In this document: piece after piece, positions 6,381-12,164 of the stretch | Numbering within the stretch: the first letter of the stretch is position 1 | Layout: every line of letters starts with the position of its first letter | Assembly: GCA_017829075.1 (NCBI GenBank) | Contig: JAGAJA010000121.1 | Location: 1-12,164, forward strand | Direction of reading: 5' to 3' | DNA length: 12,164 bases | From: Oscillospiraceae bacterium | GTDB taxonomy: Bacteria; Bacillota_A; Clostridia; Oscillospirales; Ruminococcaceae | Notes under the pieces: model-generated | Seen by the model: only the letters and a program-made list of their open reading frames with translations | Database searches by the model: none | What the model was told of the DNA's origin: nothing | Position numbers and translations under genes: made by a program

Positions 6381-6773
6381 CTATGCCGAACCTAGCAATC
6401 CGGTCACGATCTCCGCCAGCGATGAGAACACCGGCAGTGAGATAACCACCACCGCCGCCTTGCCCGCAAGCTCTATCTTTCCGGCGATCGCGCTCTCTCC
6501 CGCGTCCTTGCAGCAGTCCGAGCCAAGCTGCGTAATATAGCACACCGCCAGTGCCTTGAACAAAGTCCTTGAATAGCCGCCGTCCAGACCCGCCGCCGAG
6601 GTAAGCTGCGAGATCAGCTCCACCGAGGGCGCAAGCATGGAGATCACCGCGCCTATCAGTATCACTCCGCAGGCAATGCTGATCCCTATCGCCATTTCCG
6701 GCTTGTACTGCCGGACGATAATGCACAGCACCGCAGACAATACCGCAAGCCCCACAAGTGATGTAATATCCAT
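6381..6773 (-). CDS. spoIIIAD: Stage III sporulation protein AD
   Basis: SpoIIIAD is a small integral membrane protein of the channel complex, related to SpoIIIAC. It has 130 aa, the normal length. The hydrophobic segments are about 5-21 (GLAVLSAVLCIIVRQ), 29-50 (IGISIACGVILIGAVISML) and a C-terminal one about 105-128 (AVVVISLPVFSSLAEIVTGLLG). The conserved central part reads YSRTLFKALAVCYITQLGSDCCKDAGESAIAGKIELAGKA. The start is ATG at 6773, only 4 nt after the spoIIIAC stop, so the GGTGA ribosome binding site lies inside the end of spoIIIAC and translational coupling is likely. Confidence 0.93.
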   Translation of the reverse strand: MDITSLVGLAVLSAVLCIIVRQYKPEMAIGISIACGVILIGAVISMLAPSVELISQLTSAAGLDGGYSRTLFKALAVCYITQLGSDCCKDAGESAIAGKIELAGKAAVVVISLPVFSSLAEIVTGLLGSA

Positions 6774-6777
6774 ATGA

Positions 6778-6975
6778 TCACCACAATCCGAAAACGGATT
6801 TTATCGTACCAAAAAGCTCGTCGATCGCCGGAATTATCATCATCAGCACTATCACAAGACCCGCCACCGTCAGCATCATCGCCTGCTCGTCATGGTCGGT
6901 TTTTTTAAGGATCTGGTTCAGCACCGCCACAATAATCCCCACCGCCGCGATCTTGAATATCAGATCAATCTCCAT
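6778..6975 (-). CDS. spoIIIAC: Stage III sporulation protein AC
   Basis: SpoIIIAC is a very small membrane protein of the SpoIIIA complex. It has 65 aa, the family length, with two hydrophobic helices around a polar turn: IFKIAAVGIIVAVLNQILKK, the turn TDHDEQAM, then MLTVAGLVIVLMMIIPAI. The start is ATG at 6975 (MEIDLIFK), with AAAGGTG at 7-nt spacing. A GTG two codons earlier (6981) is too close to that site. It lies 14 nt after spoIIIAB and 4 nt before spoIIIAD. Confidence 0.92.
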   Translation of the reverse strand: MEIDLIFKIAAVGIIVAVLNQILKKTDHDEQAMMLTVAGLVIVLMMIIPAIDELFGTIKSVFGLW

Positions 6976-6989
6976 AATCACGCACCTTT

Positions 6990-7478
6990 TTATAGCAGTA
7001 TCACCGCCGCACCAAGTCCCGCCAGAACTCCTCCGGAGCGGTATAGCCTACCCCGCTGCTCCGCCGTTTTTTCCGCCTGCTCATACAGCCTGTCCAGTCG
7101 CGCGGAATAGAGTTTCAGAAGCGAAAGCTGGCTCTCCGCCGGGCAGGTTCCCAATGCCTGTCCAAGCTCGGAAAGCAGCTCTGCCTCCTCCTTTCCGCAG
7201 TGGGGAAGCTCCGTCAGCCGGGACACTGCGTCACTCCACGCCCGCCGGATATCCTGACTGTCCGCTGCGCACTTCCGCAATATCTCGCCGAATTCACCCT
7301 CGCTGTTTCGCGCAAGCTCCTCCAGAGTTGGAGCTGTACAGGCAATCTCTATCGAATAACGCTCCACCAGCAGCCGCAGCTCCTGCATCAGCGTACACCG
7401 CCGGTTGAGCAGAATGCTCCTGCGAAAGCCCCAGACCGTGCAGAGCAGCATTATTACCAGACCCGCCGCAACTCTCAT
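6990..7478 (-). CDS. spoIIIAB: Stage III sporulation protein AB
   Basis: SpoIIIAB is a membrane-anchored helical protein resembling the platform (GspF-type) proteins of type II secretion and type IV pilus systems. It is thought to be the partner of the ATPase AA. The protein has 162 aa, with an N-terminal membrane segment (about 2-18), a long helical cytoplasmic region (20-140) and a C-terminal hydrophobic end (GGVLAGLGAAVILL). The family's GFRRS...RRCTLMQELRLLVERYSIEI near the N-terminus and LGTCPAESQLSLLKLYSARLDRLYEQAE are visible. The ATG overlaps the spoIIIAA TGA stop by 4 nt (ATGA), so translational coupling is expected. Confidence 0.92.
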   Translation of the reverse strand: MRVAAGLVIMLLCTVWGFRRSILLNRRCTLMQELRLLVERYSIEIACTAPTLEELARNSEGEFGEILRKCAADSQDIRRAWSDAVSRLTELPHCGKEEAELLSELGQALGTCPAESQLSLLKLYSARLDRLYEQAEKTAEQRGRLYRSGGVLAGLGAAVILL

Positions 7479-8350
7479 GACGCAAGCTCCGTTATGTCCA
7501 GAAGCCCTCCCCGTTCGCCCAGCAGCGCCGCCTTGTCGAAATACGGCAGCAACCCGGAAACAGACGGGCGGCGTTTTAGTTCCTCAATGCTGCCGGCGTG
7601 AGCGCTGACTATTAGCTTCACTCCGCAGCTCATGCACTGCCGGACTGCCTCGGCGTCCTCCCCGATCTCATCGCAGATGATCACCTCCGGGCTGAGCGAG
7701 CGAAGGGCACACATTATTCCCTCGGATTTTGAATATCCATTAAGTATATCGGTGTTCTCTCCCACGTCAAGCGCAGGAACTCCGCCCTGCACCGCCGCAA
7801 GCTCTCCACGGCTGTCCACCACCGCAGTCCGATGCGCTGCGCCGAGAATACGCGCCATGTCCCGGAGCACCGTGGTCTTTCCGGACAAGGGCTTTCCGCA
7901 GAGGATAAGCGAACACAGACCCTCGGAAAATGCCCGTCGGCATAGTTCCTCCCCGCAGCCGCGCACCTCCCTCGGAATGCGTATATTAAGAGAAGATATA
8001 TCCCGCAGCGAATCAAGTTTCCCGCCGTGAACCACCGCAGTTCCGCAGAAGCCTACCCGAAATCCGCCGGGGAGCGTTATGTATCCCTCCGCTATCTCCC
8101 GCGCAAAGCTGTGCACAGAGTTCCTGCACAACTCAAGGAAGCAGTCGGTTATGTCCTGCTGGGTGAACGGCGGCGAGCATGGAAGCATTCTTCCGTCAAG
8201 AGTGACTGCGGCGGCGCGGCGGTTTGTGCGAAGCCGTATCTCTGCTATCGCTTCGATAGGACAGGGCAGCGTGATTTTCCGGGCTGCGCTTTTTAAAGGA
8301 CAGCCGCCTGCGGAATTACCGCTCGCGCTTATCATTTTTGCGGCGATCAT
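7475..8350 (-). CDS. spoIIIAA: Stage III sporulation protein AA (secretion-type ATPase)
   Basis: SpoIIIAA is the cytoplasmic ATPase proposed to power assembly of the SpoIIIA-SpoIIQ channel; it belongs to the AAA/secretion-ATPase group. It has 291 aa (B. subtilis about 307). Visible features are the N-terminal EIRLRTNRRAAAV (37-49), SFAREIAEGYITLPGGFRVGFCG (81-103), the Walker A GKPLSGKTT (152-160), and VVDSRGELA (177-185). The Walker B VIICDEIG (223-230) and KLIVSAHAGSIEEL follow. The start is ATG at 8350, with a strong AAGGAGG 8 nt upstream; Met6 is a weaker alternative. It is the first gene of the operon, 36 nt downstream of a sigma-E-like -10. Confidence 0.95.
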   Translation of the reverse strand: MIAAKMISASGNSAGGCPLKSAARKITLPCPIEAIAEIRLRTNRRAAAVTLDGRMLPCSPPFTQQDITDCFLELCRNSVHSFAREIAEGYITLPGGFRVGFCGTAVVHGGKLDSLRDISSLNIRIPREVRGCGEELCRRAFSEGLCSLILCGKPLSGKTTVLRDMARILGAAHRTAVVDSRGELAAVQGGVPALDVGENTDILNGYSKSEGIMCALRSLSPEVIICDEIGEDAEAVRQCMSCGVKLIVSAHAGSIEELKRRPSVSGLLPYFDKAALLGERGGLLDITELAS

Positions 8351-8385
8351 GCGCCATTCCTCCTTTTTTGAATTTCATTTGTACA

Positions 8386-8414
8386 AGTGTATGTTGAACT
8401 TGTCCGGAATAGAA
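8386..8414 (-). promoter_or_regulatory. Sigma-E-type promoter of the spoIIIA operon
   Basis: On the minus strand the -10 is CATACACT (8393-8386), an exact match to the mother-cell sigma-E consensus CATACAMT. Fourteen bases upstream is TTCTATT (8414-8408), a partial match to the AT-rich sigma-E -35. The spacing and the position 36 nt before the spoIIIAA start fit, and this operon is under sigma-E control in B. subtilis. The spacer carries a GGACAAGT box (8405-8398). Confidence 0.75.
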
Positions 8415-8486
8415 CTTTATTCACCAAAACCCCGGCTCCGTATCACCTCAAAATAATTCACTTCTGAGAAACAGAAATGATTTACC

Positions 8487-8508
8487 GGACAAATTCAAAT
8501 ATTTGTCC
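8487..8508. promoter_or_regulatory. Palindromic operator-like site GGACAAAT-N6-ATTTGTCC
   Basis: GGACAAAT (8487-8494) and its reverse complement ATTTGTCC (8501-8508) form a perfect 8-bp inverted repeat with a 6-bp centre. It overlaps the candidate plsY -35 TTGTCC (8503-8508). A third copy, GGACAAGT on the minus strand (8405-8398), lies in the sigma-E spacer of spoIIIA; the 14-bp context CCGGACAA(G/A)TTCAA matches at 13 of 14 bases. The box fits the RRACARNY part of the SpoIIID consensus. Confidence 0.55.
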
Positions 8509-8543
8509 TTTGTTTTATCCGCATATATAGTGTAAAATATAAT
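8503..8543 (+). promoter_or_regulatory. Promoter region of the plsY-like gene
   Basis: Two overlapping options are visible: TTGTCC (8503-8508) with TATAGT (8526-8531) at 17 bp, or a perfect TATAAT (8538-8543) lacking a good -35. Either gives a leader of about 100 nt before the ATG at 8658. The first option overlaps the palindromic site at 8487-8508. Confidence 0.5.
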
Positions 8544-8657
8544 TGTAGAAGAATATCAGAATGCCTAAAGCAGAAAAAAACGTCGAAAAAACGGGTATAC
8601 GGAACACATAGACCCGATATGTACACCTGCTTTATCATCGCCATGAAAGGAGAAAAA

Positions 8658-9266
8658 ATGTTCAAGACATTTATTTTTACATTGATCGGATATCTGAGCG
8701 GAAGCCTGCTGTTCGCCAGATATTTCAGCAAATTATTCTGCGGGAACGATGTCACCGCAGACAGCCCGGACAAAAACCCCGGCACCTTCAACGCCTATAC
8801 CTACGGCGGAATTAAATGCGGCGCGCTGACCCTTATCTGCGACCTGCTCAAGGGATTTCTTCCGGTGTTTGTCTATATTCGCCTTGCCGGAGTGAGATCT
8901 TTCGGACTTGTGCTGGTCATGGTTGCGCCGGTTCTGGGGCATATCTTCCCTATCTGGCACAAATTCAACGGCGGCAAGGGCATAGCTGTTTCTCTCGGCT
9001 GTCTACTGGGACTTGCTCCGAATATGCTGCCGCTGCTCATTTCCCTGCTTATCTACCTGCTGTTTTCCTTTGTTTTCAAGGTAAATCCGCACTTCTACCG
9101 CATAATCCTCTCCTATTCCATATCCCTTATTCTGGTTATCCTCACAAAGCCCGGAATTCCGGTAATCCTCGGCTGTTTGGCTATTTCCGCCGCTGTGATA
9201 ATCAAGCACATCACCGTGCGGGATACCGATGAGAAATTCGAGATCAAGGCGGTTTGGAAACGCTGA
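8658..9266 (+). CDS. PlsY-like glycerol-3-phosphate acyltransferase (divergent subtype)
   Basis: PlsY uses acyl-phosphate to acylate glycerol-3-phosphate at the membrane, the first step of phospholipid synthesis. This protein has 202 aa, with about five membrane helices (3-20, 54-75, 82-97, 113-140, 149-183). Motif 2 is well kept: GHIFPIWHKFNGGKGIAVSLG (94-114). Motif 1 is altered: instead of the usual GSGNxGATN it reads DKNPGTFNAY (38-47). Motif 3 near the C-terminus is weak (KHITVRDTDEKFEIK, 183-197, instead of KHxxNIxRLxxGxE). The start is ATG at 8658, with AAAGGAG at 6-nt spacing. This may be the altered paralogue seen in Clostridia alongside a standard PlsY, so I leave out a firm symbol. 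It is divergent from spoIIIA and convergent with the GH74 gene. Confidence 0.82.
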   Translation: MFKTFIFTLIGYLSGSLLFARYFSKLFCGNDVTADSPDKNPGTFNAYTYGGIKCGALTLICDLLKGFLPVFVYIRLAGVRSFGLVLVMVAPVLGHIFPIWHKFNGGKGIAVSLGCLLGLAPNMLPLLISLLIYLLFSFVFKVNPHFYRIILSYSISLILVILTKPGIPVILGCLAISAAVIIKHITVRDTDEKFEIKAVWKR

Positions 9267-9283
9267 TCTTAACTTATTTACAT

Positions 9284-9318
9284 AAAAAAGCGGCTCAGAG
9301 CGTAATGCACTGAGCCGC
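9284..9318 (-). terminator. Terminator hairpin, active orientation minus
   Basis: The stem GCGGCTCAG 9290-9298 pairs with CTGAGCCGC 9310-9318. On the minus strand it is followed directly by TTTTTT (9289-9284), so it would stop transcripts coming from the GH74 side. On the plus strand no T tract follows. It is nearly the same hairpin as at 9619-9647. Confidence 0.7.
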
Positions 9319-9320
9319 AT

Positions 9321-9595
9321 CAGTCTGTTGAAAAACTTAGAGCGAAGCGACAAAACCGCGCGAAGCGCGGAGTGATTTTCGCTTCCTTTTGGTACAAAAG
9401 GAAGAAAGAAGAGGGTCGCTCCGCTCCCTTATGTTCAGCCTTTCCCGGCTGAACGCCGGGAATTTCGCCTGCGGCGAAACCACACGAACCAACGGGTATG
9501 GGGCGAAGCCCCATTTTGATCCGCGCGGAGCGCACTTCTTTCTTCCTCTCTGCACATCTTTCCTTTGAAAAGAGCGAAGCGTTTTTTCAAACGAT
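9321..9595. repeat. Hairpin array between convergent plsY-like and GH74 genes
   Basis: This stretch contains at least seven local stem-loops. They are CCGCGC-GAA-GCGCGG 9356-9370; CTTCCTTTTG 9382-9391/9395-9404 (10 bp); GTTCAGCC 9433-9440/9447-9454; TTTCGCC 9463-9469/9473-9479; ATGGGGC-GAA-GCCCCAT 9498-9514; GCGC-GGA-GCGC 9523-9533; and TTTGAAAA 9564-9571/9584-9591. A perfect 12-bp outer stem, GGAAGAAAGAAG 9400-9411 with CTTCTTTCTTCC 9535-9546, encloses the middle ones. TTGAAAAAC near 9328 can pair with GTTTTTTCAA at 9581-9590. AGAGCGAAGCG occurs at both 9339-9349 and 9571-9581. No plausible gene is in it; short open frames across it are low-complexity and lack ribosome binding sites. Confidence 0.88.
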
Positions 9596-9618
9596 AACCA
9601 CTTTTTCTACAAGCTAAA

Positions 9619-9658
9619 GCGGCTCAGAGCATATCGCCCTGAGCCGCATTTCTTTTCT
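9619..9658 (+). terminator. Terminator hairpin, active orientation plus
   Basis: The stem GCGGCTCAG 9619-9627 pairs with CTGAGCCGC 9639-9647, followed on the plus strand by ATTTCTTTTCT. It would stop transcripts arriving from the plsY-like gene across the array. On the minus strand, just after the GH74 stop codon, only TTT follows, so it is weaker there. The arms are identical to those at 9290-9318; only the loop differs. Confidence 0.65.
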
Positions 9659-9672
9659 ATATTATTCCGGAA

Positions 9673-11922
9673 TTATCCCACGCTGATCTGGTCGCCATAT
9701 ACAACTCCAAGTCCGAGGGTGCTGATGTATACTCTGCCGTATACATTGAAGTCGCCGTAAACGAAATTGCCGTTGCCAAGTCCGCCGAACTCTGTGTTGC
9801 TGTCGTTGATCCTGCTCCATGTCTGTCCCTCGTCCTCAGACCAGTACAAACCTACCGGATCCTCAGATGTGGGCTGTCCCCAGATGAATATAGTGCAGGG
9901 ATCGCCGTCGTTCTTGCCTCTGCCCAAGCCAACCGCCTGACAGTTGACCACGGTAGAAAGTCTTGTGAATGTCTTGCCGTGATCCTCGGAAACCTGAAGT
10001 CCCATTGCCGGGAAATAGATCTTGCCCTCTGTGCCGGGAACCACCACAGGTCTTACAGAGGAGAATACGGTAAGCTCATTGTTCGCGGTGAAGGTCTTGC
10101 CCCGGTCGCTGCTGTAATATAATGCGCTGCCGCTTGCCGCGTACACATATTCGGGATTTACCGGGTCTGCGATAATCCGCTTTGAGCTAAGTCCGCCCTC
10201 GCACTGAGTCCATGTTTCGCCCTTGTCCTCTGTCCGGAAAAGGAACGCGCTGTTCTCCGGCGCCCAGTAGAAGGTCTGTCCGTCAGCGGAAACCGCCACA
10301 GAGCCGCCGTATGCGCTCTGACCCTCGATCGGGGACTTTTTCACTCTCGTCCAGCTAGCGCCCCTGTCCTCGGTGTAGAAGAAGCAGGTGCTGCTTTCAT
10401 CACTGCCGCATTTTACCCACACATCGGTGTTTGTGGCAGCCACAGCAAGTCCTGTCATGGAACCGGCGGTGCTGCTGTGGACATTACCATACTCAGCGGC
10501 ATCGTCCTGCGTAAAGCCGTCATAGTCTGCGACAACAGTCACCAGCTCACCGCCGGGAATGCTTACCAGCTCATAAGGAACGGTTTCCTCAATTCCCTTT
10601 GCGAAGAAATAGAACTCCGGAGTGTCGTCCCAGATATTGTCGCAGGAGAAAATTCCGTTACCGGATACTACCATGACCTTATTCGTGTTGTTCGGGTCAA
10701 TGCACATGGAGCTGCACCAGTGCATTGCGGTGGTTGCAAGCCACTGCACACCGCCGTCAGTGAGCTTCATGTTATCGTTGAGCAGCTTCCAGTTCTTTCC
10801 GCCGTCAGTGGTAACATAGAATTCATCGCCGAAAGCGCCGGTGGGCTGAGCAACATAAATATTCTCTGTGCAGGCAGCCATTCTGTTGGGGTCGGACGGG
10901 TCTATCACAACATCTCCGAAACATCTCTTGGCAGGAGATATATCCGTGAAGCTGTCGTCCGCAATGTTCAGCAGTCTGATCCCGCCGGAGCTGCGGTTGT
11001 TGTTCCACGGCCCCTCGGTGTCAGCGTAGGTTATGACGATCTTTCCGTCGCCGTTGTACTTCATGCGCTGAACCATAATGCCCTTGGGCGCGTCCTCCAC
11101 CGGAGCCCATGTCGCTCCTGCGTCTGTGGATTTGTAGATATTGTAGTCGCCCTTGCGGGAAATTGCCGCGTAAATAGTGGTGCAGCCGTTTTCATCTCCG
11201 GACTCCGGGTCGATAAGTATGCTGCATATTCCGTTCATGTTTGTGGTTGTGGTATCTGTTCCGAGGTCAAGCGCAGTAAAGGTCACGCCGCCGTCCGTGG
11301 ACTTTATCAGTCCGCCGCTGCTCATGCCGCCGGCGTAAATGATATCGCTGTTCTTGGGATCGACAGCAAGGCGCTCGCCGTTGCCTCTGCCCATGCCGTT
11401 TCCGTCAACCTTGATATAGTCCGTAAGCTCGGTTCTGGTGAAAGTCTTGCCGTAGTCGTTTGAAGCAAAAAGCGCAGTCCTGCCGCCGCTTAAATAGCTT
11501 GTTCCGGCAAGCAGGTAAACCTTGTTCGGCTCGTTTTCTGCATACGCAAGTGCGGCAATTCCCAAAAATCCTCTGTCGTCCTCGCTTATGCCGTAGGACA
11601 TGGACTCCCACTTCTGGGTGTCCTTATTATAACGGTAAGCGCCGCCGACATCGGTACGGGCGTAATACAGACCCTCCTCCTTTGTCGCGAAAACACCGGA
11701 AACAAATCCTCCGCCGCCCATTGCCACCTGACTGAACTCCCAGCCGTTTTCCGAAACTCCTGCGGGAAGAGCCTCGGCAACAGTCTGTCCGTCGCCTGCG
11801 GGGGAAACTCCTCCGTCAGACGTGCCGCCGTCAGATGAAGTGGAAGCTCCATTATTGCAGCCGGTCAGACTTATTGCTGCCGCCGCCGCTGCAATTATGC
11901 TGAGTATTTTTTTATACTTCAT
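9673..11922 (-). CDS. GH74 family xyloglucanase-like lipoprotein
   Basis: This is a predicted surface lipoprotein of 749 aa. It has basic MKYKK, a hydrophobic h-region, the lipobox LTGC with Cys22, then a Gly/Ser-rich linker to about 45. The rest is a two-domain beta-propeller of glycoside hydrolase family 74, enzymes that cut xyloglucan backbones. Typical family signatures are GGGGFVSGVFA (69-79), YARTDVGGAYRY (87-98; Asp91 aligns with one catalytic Asp), VADYDGF (464-470; Asp466 is in the region of the second) and FVYGDFNVYGRVYISTLGLGVVYGD at the C-terminus. Nine Asp-box (SxDxGxTW-like) repeats start near 154, 208, 265, 371, 517, 564, 604, 645 and 695. No carbohydrate-binding or dockerin module is present. 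The start is ATG at 11922, with AAGGAG at 7 nt. Endo- versus reducing-end-specific action cannot be told. Confidence 0.92.
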   Translation of the reverse strand: MKYKKILSIIAAAAAAISLTGCNNGASTSSDGGTSDGGVSPAGDGQTVAEALPAGVSENGWEFSQVAMGGGGFVSGVFATKEEGLYYARTDVGGAYRYNKDTQKWESMSYGISEDDRGFLGIAALAYAENEPNKVYLLAGTSYLSGGRTALFASNDYGKTFTRTELTDYIKVDGNGMGRGNGERLAVDPKNSDIIYAGGMSSGGLIKSTDGGVTFTALDLGTDTTTTNMNGICSILIDPESGDENGCTTIYAAISRKGDYNIYKSTDAGATWAPVEDAPKGIMVQRMKYNGDGKIVITYADTEGPWNNNRSSGGIRLLNIADDSFTDISPAKRCFGDVVIDPSDPNRMAACTENIYVAQPTGAFGDEFYVTTDGGKNWKLLNDNMKLTDGGVQWLATTAMHWCSSMCIDPNNTNKVMVVSGNGIFSCDNIWDDTPEFYFFAKGIEETVPYELVSIPGGELVTVVADYDGFTQDDAAEYGNVHSSTAGSMTGLAVAATNTDVWVKCGSDESSTCFFYTEDRGASWTRVKKSPIEGQSAYGGSVAVSADGQTFYWAPENSAFLFRTEDKGETWTQCEGGLSSKRIIADPVNPEYVYAASGSALYYSSDRGKTFTANNELTVFSSVRPVVVPGTEGKIYFPAMGLQVSEDHGKTFTRLSTVVNCQAVGLGRGKNDGDPCTIFIWGQPTSEDPVGLYWSEDEGQTWSRINDSNTEFGGLGNGNFVYGDFNVYGRVYISTLGLGVVYGDQISVG

Positions 11923-11971
11923 ATCATTTCTCCTTGTTTGGTCTGAAAAATGTAAAGGATTACACAAACAT

Positions 11972-12000
11972 ATTATACAACAATTTTTATAAAAATGCAA
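11972..12000 (-). promoter_or_regulatory. Sigma-A-type promoter of the GH74 gene
   Basis: On the minus strand the -35 TTGCAT (12000-11995) and -10 TATAAT (11977-11972) are 17 bp apart. The -10 is about 49 bp before the start codon. The hexamers and spacing are the same as the promoter at 1631-1659. Confidence 0.8.
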
Positions 12001-12003
12001 TAC

Positions 12004-12017
12004 TATTTTGCAAAATA
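12004..12017. promoter_or_regulatory. 14-bp perfect palindrome upstream of the GH74 -35
   Basis: TATTTTGCAAAATA is a perfect palindrome ending 4 bp upstream of the -35, where activators or upstream-binding regulators often sit. It does not fit the catabolite (cre) consensus. It could be a regulator site for xyloglucan response, or chance in AT-rich DNA. Confidence 0.35.
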
Positions 12018-12022
12018 TACAT

Positions 12023-12164
12023 CAGACCGGCGAAAAAGTCCCTAAAGGGACTTTCTCGCCGAACATCCGCACTGCCCGCACTCACTGACAGCAAAGCTGT
12101 CAGTTCGCACAGTTGTGCGGATAGAAGTGTTTTTTGCCCCGGCAGAGCTGGGGCAAAAAACGGA
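12023..12164 (-). repeat. Structured interspersed repeat, copy 2 (inverted relative to 2-142)
   Basis: Read on the minus strand this matches copy 1: the first 52 bases are identical, the last hairpin nearly so. The hairpins in plus coordinates are a stem of about 15 bp, 12028-12042/12047-12061 (one mismatch), and the T6-GCCCC/GGGGC-A6 stem 12130-12140/12150-12160. The middle part keeps a closing stem (ATCCGCAC with GTGCGGAT on the minus strand). It holds ACTGACAGC-TTT-GCTGTCAGT where copy 1 has TTTGGCGGC-AAT-GCCGCCAAA. The GGTCTG end faces the adjacent gene, as in copy 1. Confidence 0.9.

Noticed and set aside
9320..9555. Small open frames within the hairpin array
   Set aside because: They are formed by inverted repeats, lack ribosome binding sites and have no protein-like pattern.
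9321..9595. CRISPR array
   Set aside because: The units are hairpins of differing sequence, without regularly spaced identical direct repeats or spacers, and no cas gene is present.
10477..11463. Long open frame antisense to the GH74 gene (328 codons)
   Set aside because: It lies wholly over a convincing GH74 gene in another frame, has no ribosome binding site and no recognisable domain.
11923..12000. N-terminal extension of the GH74 protein to 12000
   Set aside because: It spans the promoter hexamers; the lipoprotein signal starts at the ATG at 11922, which has a proper AAGGAG site.

Overview
The window looks like a chromosomal piece of a spore-forming, low-to-mid-GC Clostridia of the Ruminococcus/Oscillospiraceae type. 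The reasons are a complete spoIIIAA-AH operon, strong AAGGAG-type ribosome binding sites, a PlsY-like protein of the clostridial 'NPGT' type, and a lipoprotein xyloglucanase of family GH74, as expected of a plant-fibre degrader in a gut or rumen. Genus is inference. I see no rRNA, tRNA, CRISPR array, transposase or prophage gene.

Layout. (1) 1-142: a structured repeat. (2) 181-1592, plus strand: a TrmL/CspR tRNA 2'-O-methyltransferase followed closely by a DegV fatty-acid-binding protein. (3) 1631-3310, plus strand: a good promoter, a small coiled-coil/zinc-ribbon protein, a structured spacer, galT and a terminator. (4) 3319-8350, minus strand: all eight spoIIIA genes in the canonical order AA, AB, AC, AD, AE, AF, AG, AH, behind a sigma-E-like promoter at 8386-8414. 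(5) 8658-9266, plus strand: a divergently transcribed PlsY-like acyltransferase, sharing a roughly 300-bp regulatory region with spoIIIA that carries three GGACAA(A/G)T sites. (6) 9284-9658: an array of hairpins between convergent genes, flanked by two near-identical terminator-type hairpins. (7) 9673-11922, minus strand: the GH74 lipoprotein with its own promoter. (8) 12023-12164: a second, inverted copy of the repeat at 1-142.

The spoIIIA genes work together. The SpoIIIAA ATPase and the membrane and ring proteins AB-AH form the mother-cell half of the channel linking mother cell and forespore after engulfment. TrmL, DegV, GalT and PlsY are housekeeping or lipid/sugar functions. The GH74 enzyme would attack xyloglucan outside the cell.

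The most unusual content is non-coding. Three unrelated-looking families of modular hairpin elements occur in 12 kb: the inverted pair at the window ends, a pair in the two junctions flanking spoIIIAF, and the array at 9321-9595. A smaller three-way-junction leader sits before galT. Each family is a chain of short perfect stem-loops, mostly enclosed by a longer outer stem. Between copies the stems change in paired fashion, or are replaced by entirely different but still self-complementary sequence, so the fold seems to be what is kept. Because both window ends lie inside copies of one repeat, the window may be a whole contig whose assembly stopped at this family (inference).
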